Shown one piece after another: positions 18,519 to 24,031 of a stretch of 49,836 nt of DNA. A program made the translations under genes and the position numbers. Below the pieces are notes generated by a model. The model was not told the origin of the DNA and did not search any database. It was given only the letters and a program-made list of their open reading frames with translations. The DNA is from Rhodobacter capsulatus (GTDB taxonomy: Bacteria > Pseudomonadota > Alphaproteobacteria > Rhodobacterales > Rhodobacteraceae), in contig NZ_SWJZ01000072.1 of NCBI RefSeq assembly GCF_005144475.1, positions 1 through 49,836 on the forward strand, read 5' to 3'. Position 1 is the stretch's first letter. Each line of letters begins with the position of its first letter.

Positions 18519-19316
18519 TCAGAGCTTCGCGAAGCGGCGCCCGATCCGCGCCGCTTCCTCGGCCAGGCCCCAGGGCGGGTTCAGCACCACCATGCCCGAG
18601 CCGATCATCCCGTGGCCTTCGCGCGCCGGCGGGAACCGCACCTCCGAGAGCAGCGCCTCGGGATGATCCGCCACCAGCCCGCGCACCATTGCGCGTTGCG
18701 CCGGGGCCACCGCCACATGCGGCGCGAGGATCGGATACCAGAGCGCGATGACGCCGACATTCCACTTCCGCGCCAGCTGGCCCACAAGCTTCGGCACGGT
18801 TTCGTAATCCGATTTCACCTCCCACGAGGGATCGATCAGCAGGACCCCGCGGCGCGGTGTCGGCGGGCACATCGCCAGCGCCATCTGCAGCCCGTCCTTT
18901 TGATGGAAGATGCCGCCATGCGCCGCCATCGCCACCTTCAGCGCGGCGAATTCCTGCGGATGCAATTCGCACAGCTGCAGCGAATCCACCGGCCGCAGCA
19001 GCGTCGCCGCCAGCAGCGGCGAGCCCGGATAGGCCGCGCGCCCCTGCGCCTTGCGCACCGCGGCAAGCGCCCGCATGTAGGGATGATCGGCGGCAAACCA
19101 GCGCTCGGCTTCGGCGCGCGCGATCCCCGCCGCCGCCTCGCCCGTCTTCGCCGCCTCGGCCCCGTCAAGCGCATAAAGCCCGCGCCCGGAATGGGTTTCC
19201 ATGTAGCTGAGCGGCTTGTCCTTGCGCGTCATGTAGTCGAGCAGCGCCGCCAGCAGCGCATGCTTGTGCACATCGGCCAGATTCCCGGCATGATAGGCAT
19301 GTTGATAAGACAGCAT
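18519..19316 (-). CDS. rlmJ: 23S rRNA (adenine-N6) methyltransferase RlmJ
   Basis: A 265-residue enzyme that methylates A2030 of 23S rRNA with S-adenosylmethionine. The N-terminus LSYQHAYHAGNLADVHKH is the family signature. ETHSGRGLY forms part of the SAM pocket and LIDPSWEVKSDY holds the N6-adenine methyltransferase motif, here DPSW instead of the more usual DPPY/F. NPPWGL occurs near the C-terminus. The start at 19316 has GGGAGG 6 bp upstream. Confidence 0.93.
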   Translation of the reverse strand: MLSYQHAYHAGNLADVHKHALLAALLDYMTRKDKPLSYMETHSGRGLYALDGAEAAKTGEAAAGIARAEAERWFAADHPYMRALAAVRKAQGRAAYPGSPLLAATLLRPVDSLQLCELHPQEFAALKVAMAAHGGIFHQKDGLQMALAMCPPTPRRGVLLIDPSWEVKSDYETVPKLVGQLARKWNVGVIALWYPILAPHVAVAPAQRAMVRGLVADHPEALLSEVRFPPAREGHGMIGSGMVVLNPPWGLAEEAARIGRRFAKL

Positions 19317-19374
19317 CAAAGCCTCCCTTTGCGCCTTCCTGACCTGACCGGGCCCGGGGCGCAAGCGCCGCCTG

Positions 19375-19440
19375 TTCACCTTGGTCGAAATATCCCGGGG
19401 GGAATTGGCCGCAGGCCAAGGGGGGCAGCGCCCCCGCCTC
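19375..19440. repeat. Half-copy of the TATTT intergenic repeat
   Basis: TTCACCTTGG..GAAATATCCCGGGGGG followed by AATTGGCC and AGGCCAAGGGGGG closely matches the right arm of the palindrome at 10655-10710, but no left arm is present. It lies between rlmJ and the CcsR array. Confidence 0.7.
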
Positions 19441-19445
19441 CTCGC

Positions 19446-19489
19446 AAAAGAAAACGGCGGCGCTCAGGGAGGAGGAGAGAGCGCCGCCG
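19446..19489 (-). terminator. Intrinsic terminator ending the CcsR array
   Basis: The last hairpin of the array (19455-19489: 10 bp, GGCGGCGCT paired with AGCGCCGCC plus flanking C-G) is followed on the minus strand by TTTTCTTTT (19454-19446). Strong stem plus U-rich tail is a textbook Rho-independent terminator; the loop also carries the CCTCCTCCC motif. Confidence 0.85.
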
Positions 19490-19528
19490 CGATAACCTCG
19501 GCCCAGGGAGGAGGAGAGGGCCTCGGGT
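19455..19528 (-). ncRNA. CcsR-like small RNA unit 4 (two CCUCCUCCC-loop hairpins)
   Basis: Hairpin at 19495-19528 (GGCCC stem with outer ACC/GGT pairs) and hairpin at 19455-19489 (10-bp stem). Each loop reads CTCTCCTCCTCCCT on the minus strand. The second doubles as the terminator of the whole transcript. Confidence 0.8.
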
Positions 19529-19533
19529 ATTCC

Positions 19534-19597
19534 GGTGCCACCCGGGAGGAGGTGGGCAGCACCATTCCGCCGCCCAGGGAGGAGGAGAGGGCGGGCA
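19534..19597 (-). ncRNA. CcsR-like small RNA unit 3 (two CCUCCUCCC-loop hairpins)
   Basis: Hairpin at 19567-19597 (CCGCCC/GGGCGG stem, standard 13-nt loop) and a weaker hairpin at 19534-19563 (GGTGC/GCACC and CCC/GGG separated by a 2x2 mismatch, loop ACCTCCTCCC). The least well-paired unit of the array. Confidence 0.7.
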
Positions 19598-19610
19598 GGA
19601 TCAGGTCGAA

Positions 19611-19684
19611 GACCGGCGGCCTCTGGGAGGAGGACGAGGCCGCCGTCTTCTATCGAAGCCCCAGGGAGGAGGAGAGGGGCTTGA
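19611..19684 (-). ncRNA. CcsR-like small RNA unit 2 (two CCUCCUCCC-loop hairpins)
   Basis: Hairpin at 19653-19684 (AAGCCCC/GGGGCTT stem, standard loop) and hairpin at 19611-19647 (GGCGGCCTC/GAGGCCGCC perfect 9 bp, loop GTCCTCCTCCCA). Stem sequences are unrelated to the other units while the loop is kept, showing selection on the loop. Confidence 0.8.
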
Positions 19685-19717
19685 TCCGGTGTCCGGCAGA
19701 TGGGGCCGGTATGGGGT

Positions 19718-19791
19718 GGCGGCATCCTCAGGGAGGAGGAGAGAGGATGCCGCCGATCTCCGAGACCCAGGGAGGAGGAGAGGGTCTCCGG
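19718..19791 (-). ncRNA. CcsR-like small RNA unit 1 (two CCUCCUCCC-loop hairpins)
   Basis: The hairpin nearest the DUF1127 gene (19760-19791) has stem GAGACCC/GGGTCTC plus two outer pairs; the next (19718-19754) has a 12-bp perfect stem containing GGCGGCATCCT/AGGATGCCGCC. Both loops read CTCCTCCTCCCTG on the minus strand. Unit 1 starts 10 bp after the DUF1127 stop codon, so it is cut from the same transcript. Confidence 0.85.
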
Positions 19792-19800
19792 AAGTCTGTT

Positions 19801-20004
19801 CTACTTGCCGTAGGCCGCTTCCAGCGCGATGCGGGTCAGCATCGAGCGGTGCATGCCAAGATCGTTCAGCTCGCGGTTCGACAGCGAGCGCAGTTCCGCC
19901 AGCGTCTGGCGATAGACCTTGCGGCGGGCCAAGGCCTCGCGGATCGAGGCCAGAAGATTGGAAAAACCGCTCTCGGTCGTCCGGATGTCGCTGACCAGTG
20001 CCAT
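19801..20004 (-). CDS. ccaF1: DUF1127 protein, CcaF1-like
   Basis: Encodes 67 basic residues. The C-terminal half (RQTLAELRSLSNRELNDLGMHRSMLTRIA) is the DUF1127 (YjiS-like) motif. In R. sphaeroides a DUF1127 protein called CcaF1 is, to my knowledge, the first gene of the transcript giving rise to the CcsR small RNAs and binds RNA to affect their processing. The same order is seen here: DUF1127, then hairpins with CCUCCUCCC loops. A heat-shock-type promoter lies upstream. The symbol is given by synteny and family. Confidence 0.88.
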   Translation of the reverse strand: MALVSDIRTTESGFSNLLASIREALARRKVYRQTLAELRSLSNRELNDLGMHRSMLTRIALEAAYGK

Positions 20005-20307
20005 CGGTCGTGTTCTTTCGTTCGTGTCGTCTTGGGGTTTAGCTTCGGACCGTCCGGCTGTCGCTGTGGTGCACCGTCGCTGTTGGGGCTAACATGGCCC
20101 GATTGCTGCGGCTGCACAATGGGCGGCGGGGGCAATGCTGCCTTGCGGAAAATGCATAACGGATTCTGACCTGAATCCGCCTCCAAACTGGATTAATTCC
20201 ACATTGGACCGCGCAAATATCGTGCAAATCTTGCTTGGCCCGGGGGCGCCCCCTTGCAGCCCGCGACAAATGCGCCACAGTCCCCGGCAAATCGACAGGA
20301 GAGAGCC
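20005..20307. other. DUF1127-mrp divergent intergenic region
   Basis: 303 bp between divergent starts. It holds the heat-shock-like promoter at 20091-20119 and a small inverted repeat GGATTC-N6-GAATCC at 20161-20178. The mrp side is AT-richer (20180-20235) but I see no promoter hexamers with good spacing. The mrp ribosome-binding site is ACAGGAGAGAG. Confidence 0.6.
20091..20119 (-). promoter_or_regulatory. RpoH-type promoter for DUF1127-CcsR
   Basis: On the minus strand TTGTGC (20119-20114), a 16-bp spacer and CCATGTT (20097-20091) match the TTG...CCATnT pattern of the RpoHI/RpoHII heat-shock sigma factors of Rhodobacter. It predicts a transcript start near 20084, leaving an 80-nt leader. 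The CcsR locus of R. sphaeroides is known to be RpoHI/RpoHII-dependent. Confidence 0.55.
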
Positions 20308-21372
20308 ATGACGCTTACGAAGGAATCGGTGCTGGAGGCGCTGCGCAAGACCGCCTTGCCGGGGGGCGGGGATGCGGTCGGCCGCAATCTGGTGCATGCG
20401 CTGGCGGTCGAATCGGGGGTTGTGCGCTTCGTGCTGGAGGGCGCGCCCGAGGCGGAGCTGCTGGCGCTGCGGCCGGTGCTCGAAGGGGCGGTGCGGGCGC
20501 TGCCGGGGGTCAAGAGCCTGTCGGTGGTGATCCCGGCCGGGCCGTCGAAGGCGCCGGGCGGCGGGGTGAAGATCGGCGGCCACGCCAAGCCGCAAGATGG
20601 CCCCCTGCCGGTGCCGGGCGTCGCGCATGTGATCGCGGTGGGCTCGGGCAAGGGGGGCGTGGGCAAATCCACCGTCGCCTCGAACCTGGCCGTGGCTTTG
20701 GCGCGGGCGGGCAAGCGGGTGGGGCTGCTTGACGCCGATCTTTACGGGCCGAGCCAGCCGCGGATGATGGGGACGACGGAAAAGCCCGCCTCGCCCGACG
20801 GGCAGACGATCCTGCCCGTGCGCGCGCATGGGGTGGTGCTGATGTCGCTCGGGCTGATGCTGCGCGAGGACGAGGCGGTGATCTGGCGCGGTCCGATGCT
20901 GATGGGGGCGCTGCAACAGATGCTCGGTCAGGTGAAATGGGACCATTTCGGGCCGCTCGATGTGCTGGTGATCGACCTGCCGCCCGGCACCGGGGATATT
21001 CAGCTCAGCCTGTGCCAAAAGACGGTGCTCGACGGGGCGGTGATCGTGTCGACGCCGCAGGACATCGCGCTTCTGGATGCGAAGAAGGCGCTCGACATGT
21101 TTTCGAAGCTGAAGCTGCCGGTTCTGGGGCTGATCGAGAACATGTCGACCTATGTCTGCCCGAACTGCGGCCACGAGGCGCATCTGTTCGGCCATGGCGG
21201 GGTGGAACACGAGGCGGCGCGGCTCGGTCTGCCGTTCCTCGGCGCCTTGCCGCTGGCGCTTGAAGTGCGCGAGGCGGGGGATGCGGGCCGTCCCGTGGCC
21301 CTGGGCACGGGCGCGGCGGCCGAGGCCTATGCGGCGATCGCGGCGCAGCTGATCGCGGCGGGCGTGGCCTGA
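20308..21372 (+). CDS. mrp: Mrp/ApbC-type iron-sulfur cluster carrier ATPase
   Basis: A 354-residue P-loop scaffold that carries [4Fe-4S] clusters to apoproteins. A short N-terminal DUF59-like domain (residues about 5-75) is followed by the deviant Walker A motif GSGKGGVGKST (112-122), LLDADLYGPSQPRM, DLPPGTGD, and CPNCGHE with the CxxC pair that binds the bridging cluster in the dimer. The start at 20308 has AGGAGAGAG upstream. Monocistronic by appearance, ending at the hairpins near 21418-21510. Confidence 0.93.
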   Translation: MTLTKESVLEALRKTALPGGGDAVGRNLVHALAVESGVVRFVLEGAPEAELLALRPVLEGAVRALPGVKSLSVVIPAGPSKAPGGGVKIGGHAKPQDGPLPVPGVAHVIAVGSGKGGVGKSTVASNLAVALARAGKRVGLLDADLYGPSQPRMMGTTEKPASPDGQTILPVRAHGVVLMSLGLMLREDEAVIWRGPMLMGALQQMLGQVKWDHFGPLDVLVIDLPPGTGDIQLSLCQKTVLDGAVIVSTPQDIALLDAKKALDMFSKLKLPVLGLIENMSTYVCPNCGHEAHLFGHGGVEHEAARLGLPFLGALPLALEVREAGDAGRPVALGTGAAAEAYAAIAAQLIAAGVA

Positions 21373-21417
21373 TTTCGCCGCGCTTGCGCGCGGCGACCCG
21401 CGGGGGGGCTCCGCCCC

Positions 21418-21460
21418 GTCGTCCATTGGTTCTTGAACCAATGGCGCACCAATGGACGAC
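21418..21460. repeat. Two mutually exclusive hairpins downstream of mrp
   Basis: CCATTGGT is used twice. GTCGTCCATTGGT (21418-21430) can pair with ACCAATGGACGAC (21448-21460) in a 13-bp outer stem, or CCATTGGTTC (21423-21432) can pair with GAACCAATGG (21435-21444) in a 10-bp stem with a tiny loop. A member of the TATTT repeat family (GAGGTATTTGAGGCAAGATG) follows at once. Confidence 0.7.
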
Positions 21461-21484
21461 CCCCGAGGTATTTGAGGCAAGATG

Positions 21485-21510
21485 AAAGGGCAGTCGCAGG
21501 GCTGCCCTTT
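21485..21510 (+). terminator. mrp terminator
   Basis: A perfect 9-bp stem AAAGGGCAG / CTGCCCTTT with an 8-nt loop; the A-T pairs at the base provide a short T tract. Positioned 113 bp after the mrp stop and symmetric enough to work on either strand. Confidence 0.65.
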
Positions 21511-21536
21511 GGCGTTGCGGAGTTTGGGGTCTTGGG

Positions 21537-21561
21537 TGGGAAATCATGGGACGGATTGGGC
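21537..21561 (+). promoter_or_regulatory. Candidate MraZ operator (three TGGGN repeats)
   Basis: TGGGA (21537), TGGGA (21547) and TGGGC (21557) occur as direct repeats exactly 10 bp apart, the TGGGN-N5 array that MraZ binds in front of its own operon in other bacteria. Two further TGGG words lie at 21525 and 21533 off phase. It is about 215 bp upstream of the predicted start at 21775, farther than usual, so either another promoter lies closer or the match is fortuitous. Confidence 0.45.
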
Positions 21562-21725
21562 GGGCGGGGGTCGCCGCCCGAATCACCTGCCCGTGTTCGG
21601 CCGTGATCGGGGCGTTCTTCGGGGGTGCTGCCCGGGATTTCGCGGGTTTCGGCCGGTTGCGCGGGAATTTGCCCCACCGGACGGGATGGCGGATCTGTCA
21701 CAGAGGTGTTGCCTAGATGTTGTGG

Positions 21726-21739
21726 TTGATCTGGATCAA
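21726..21739. promoter_or_regulatory. Perfect FNR/FnrL-type box upstream of mraZ
   Basis: TTGATCTGGATCAA matches the FNR-family consensus TTGAT-N4-ATCAA at all ten specified bases. Its centre (21732.5) lies about 42 bp before the start predicted from the -10 at 21763, the class II activator position. Confidence 0.75.
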
Positions 21740-21762
21740 TCCCGCTACAGCTTTGCCTTTGC

Positions 21763-21768
21763 TATAAA
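21763..21768 (+). promoter_or_regulatory. -10 element of the mraZ/UpsM leader promoter
   Basis: TATAAA in an AT-rich patch. No good TTGACA lies 17 bp upstream, as expected for an activator-dependent promoter whose -35 region is covered by the FNR box. Predicted start near 21775, giving a leader of about 350 nt. Confidence 0.55.
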
Positions 21769-21770
21769 AG

Positions 21771-21779
21771 TTATCCACA
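21771..21779 (+). promoter_or_regulatory. Perfect DnaA box at the predicted transcription start
   Basis: TTATCCACA equals the strict DnaA-box consensus at all nine positions and covers the predicted +1 of the mraZ leader. DnaA bound here would be expected to block or modulate initiation. Confidence 0.65.
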
Positions 21780-22083
21780 AGCTGTTGAGTTTTCATCGCT
21801 TTCCGCGCCACGTGCCGGACAGGAATTCCATCGCTTCCCAAAATATCCCTTGAAATCCCACCCCAGACCATGGCATCACTGCCTCACGGAAGACGGGCAA
21901 GAGGCAGCAAGACCTCAACGGCGCAAAGACCGAAAGTTTCATACAGGCACCCGCTTCACGAAAGAGAGATCCGGCGCGCGAGCGAGCAGACATCCCCCAG
22001 GTGGCGCGCGCAGACCGGACAGCCCAGAGATGGGACGAGGGCGGCGGATCGAGCAGTGGCAGCAGCTCGGTCCGCCGTTTTCC
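21775..22083 (+). ncRNA. UpsM-like 5'UTR small RNA upstream of mraZ
   Basis: A region of about 310 nt between a predicted promoter and an intrinsic terminator, without any credible ORF, directly in front of the dcw cluster. In R. sphaeroides the abundant small RNA UpsM derives from the mraZ leader by premature termination and stress-dependent processing. Position and architecture match; I assign it by synteny, since I cannot align the sequences. The start is inferred from the TATAAA element. Confidence 0.6.
22041..22082 (+). terminator. Intrinsic terminator inside the mraZ leader
   Basis: GGCGGATCGAGC (22043-22054) pairs with GCTCGGTCCGCC (22065-22076): 12 bp with one wobble and a 10-nt loop, extended by C22042-G22077 and followed by TTTT (22078-22081). 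It lies about 50 bp before mraZ and would release the leader as a small RNA unless read through. Confidence 0.85.
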
Positions 22084-22132
22084 TTCAAGACCACCGACGG
22101 GGACGCGGACAGGAGTTGCCGCCTTGGCGGGC

Positions 22133-22618
22133 ATGTTCATCGGCGAATACACCTTCAAGGTGGACAGCAAGGGTCGCGTGTCGATCCCGGCGCTGTTTCG
22201 TCGTGAGCTGGAGGAAGGCGATCCCGAAGCCGCCGTGACGAAGCGCCCGCGTCTGGTCATCGTCTACGGTGCCGACACCCAGAAAATGCTGCAGGTTCAT
22301 TCCTTTGCGGGCTTCCAGAAGCTGGCTGCCGCGATCAACGCGCGCCCCTACAGCGATCCGAGCCGCGCCATCCTGCAACGCTTCGTGCTGAACAAGGCGC
22401 ATCCGACCGAGATCGATCCCGATGGCCGTCTGGTCCTGCCCGCCACGCTGCGCGAGCGCTTCCAGCTGACCGGCGACGCCTATTTCGCCGGCATGGGCGA
22501 GACCTTCGAGATCTGGAACCCCGACACCTTCGCCGCCGTCGATCAGGCGCGGCTGGAAAAACTGATGGCCGAGATGGGCGCCGATTTCGACCCGCTCAGC
22601 CTGCTCAACGGGGGCTGA
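22133..22618 (+). CDS. mraZ: MraZ, transcriptional regulator of the dcw cluster
   Basis: A 161-residue DNA-binding protein with two AbrB-like MraZ repeats: [22 protein letters not shown] at residues 2-23 and [21 protein letters not shown] around 95-115. It forms a ring and usually represses its own operon through TGGGN repeats. The ATG at 22133 gives the family N-terminus, but AGGAG (22111-22115) is 17 bp away; an in-frame TTG at 22124 sits 8 bp after it and could be the true start (three extra residues). It is followed 1 bp later by rsmH. Confidence 0.94.
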   Translation: MFIGEYTFKVDSKGRVSIPALFRRELEEGDPEAAVTKRPRLVIVYGADTQKMLQVHSFAGFQKLAAAINARPYSDPSRAILQRFVLNKAHPTEIDPDGRLVLPATLRERFQLTGDAYFAGMGETFEIWNPDTFAAVDQARLEKLMAEMGADFDPLSLLNGG

Positions 22619-22619
22619 G

Positions 22620-23636
22620 ATGGACCGACCCGACACCCCGCACATTCCCGTTCTGCTGCGACCGCTCCTTCAGGCGGTCGCGCCTGTCTTGGGGACATGG
22701 CTTGACGGCACCTTCGGGGCGGGGGGCTATGCGCGCGGCCTGCTGGCGGCGGGGGCGGCGCGCGTCATCGGCATCGACCGCGATCCGCTGGCCTTCGAGA
22801 TGGCGGCGCCCTGGCGGGGCGAGTTCGGCGAGCGGCTGGTGCTGGTCGAGAACACCTTTTCCAACCTGGATGCCGTCGCTGCCGAGATCGCGCCCGAGGG
22901 GCTGGACGGGGTCGTTCTGGATCTCGGCGTCTCCTCGATGCAGCTTGATCAGGCCGAGCGCGGCTTTTCCTTTCTGCGCGACGGGCCCTTGGACATGCGG
23001 ATGTCGCAATCCGGGCCCTCTGCCGCCGATCTGGTGAACGAGGCCGACGAGGCGGCGCTGGCCGACATCCTTTATCATTACGGCGAGGAACGCGCCTCGC
23101 GCCGGATCGCGCGGGCCATCGTCGAGGCCCGCAAGGCCGCGCCTTACGAGAGCACGAAGCAGCTGGTGGCGACGATCGAGCGCTGCCTGCCGCGGCCGAA
23201 ACCGGGCCAAAGCCACCCCGCCACGCGCAGCTTTCAGGCGCTGCGCATCGCGGTGAACGACGAATTCGGCCAGCTGATCGAGGGGCTCGAAGCCGCCGAA
23301 CGGGCGCTGAAACCGGGCGGCAAGCTGGCGGTCGTCACCTTCCATTCGCTCGAAGACCGGGTGGTGAAGCGGTTCTTTCTGGCGCGCTCGGGCCGGGCGC
23401 CCGGGGGGTCGCGCTATGCGCCCGAGACCGCCCCCGAGGCGGCGGCCTTCGATCTTGTGACCCGAAAAGGGGTCGGACCGGACGAAATCGAGCTTGCAGA
23501 GAACCCGCGGGCACGCTCTGCTATTATGCGCATCGGTGCGCGCACCGATTCCCCTGCCGGTAGAGCTGATCGTGCCAGCCTTGGCCTGCCGGCCCCCCTT
23601 TTCGAAACCGACCGCAGCCGGGGCCGCCCCAGATGA
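22620..23636 (+). CDS. rsmH: 16S rRNA (cytosine1402-N4) methyltransferase RsmH
   Basis: A 338-residue SAM-dependent enzyme (formerly MraW) methylating C1402 in the ribosomal P site. Motifs: [24 protein letters not shown] (SAM loop), [50 protein letters not shown] and [15 protein letters not shown]. The ATG is one base after the mraZ stop, and the stop overlaps the ftsL ATG (ATGA), so the genes are translationally coupled. Confidence 0.96.
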   Translation: MDRPDTPHIPVLLRPLLQAVAPVLGTWLDGTFGAGGYARGLLAAGAARVIGIDRDPLAFEMAAPWRGEFGERLVLVENTFSNLDAVAAEIAPEGLDGVVLDLGVSSMQLDQAERGFSFLRDGPLDMRMSQSGPSAADLVNEADEAALADILYHYGEERASRRIARAIVEARKAAPYESTKQLVATIERCLPRPKPGQSHPATRSFQALRIAVNDEFGQLIEGLEAAERALKPGGKLAVVTFHSLEDRVVKRFFLARSGRAPGGSRYAPETAPEAAAFDLVTRKGVGPDEIELAENPRARSAIMRIGARTDSPAGRADRASLGLPAPLFETDRSRGRPR

Positions 23637-24031
23637 AGACCATCTCGTATATCCTTGTTTCGCTTTGTGTTCTTGGTCTTGCCTTCTGGGCTTATCACGT
23701 CAATTACGCGACCCAGGACCGCGAACAGGAACTGCGCGCGCTGAATGCCGAGATCGCCGATCTGCAGGAAGGGCTGAGCGTGCTGCGCGCCGAATGGGCC
23801 TATCTCAACCGCCCCGAGCGGCTGCGCGAGCTGGTGAACCTGAATTTCGCCTCGCTTGGCCTGTTGCCGATGACCCCCGATCAGTTCGGCACCGCCGCGA
23901 TGGTCGCCTATCCCGCGCCCGAGGGCACCGATCCGCTGGCGATCGATCAGGCCGTCGCGCAGGCGATCGAAGTTTCCGCGCCGCCGACCGATGACGAAAG
24001 CTCCCGCATCGCCGAGGAGGCCGCGCAATGA
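23633..24031 (+). CDS. ftsL: FtsL-like cell division protein
   Basis: A 132-residue bitopic membrane protein: a short cytoplasmic tail, one transmembrane helix (about 5-22, [19 protein letters not shown]), a heptad-like coiled coil (30-65, [22 protein letters not shown]) and a divergent C-terminus. Size, topology and position between rsmH and ftsI identify it as FtsL, the divisome protein that works with FtsB and FtsQ to activate FtsWI. Both ends overlap neighbours by ATGA. Confidence 0.88.
   Translation: MKTISYILVSLCVLGLAFWAYHVNYATQDREQELRALNAEIADLQEGLSVLRAEWAYLNRPERLRELVNLNFASLGLLPMTPDQFGTAAMVAYPAPEGTDPLAIDQAVAQAIEVSAPPTDDESSRIAEEAAQ

Noticed and set aside
19460-19790. A CRISPR array, because a 13-15 nt word repeats eight times at roughly regular intervals
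   Set aside because: The repeat is too short, the intervals vary (34-67 bp), and each repeat is flanked by arms complementary to each other, which makes hairpins rather than repeat-spacer units. No cas genes are present.
19460-19790. The GGGAGGAGGA words on the plus strand as a row of ribosome-binding sites for small genes
   Set aside because: No start codons follow at proper spacing, and the upstream gene and terminator tail both point to minus-strand function.
21870-22238. A 122-residue open frame through the mraZ leader
   Set aside because: Arg/Ser-rich, crosses the terminator and overlaps mraZ out of frame, with no ribosome-binding site.
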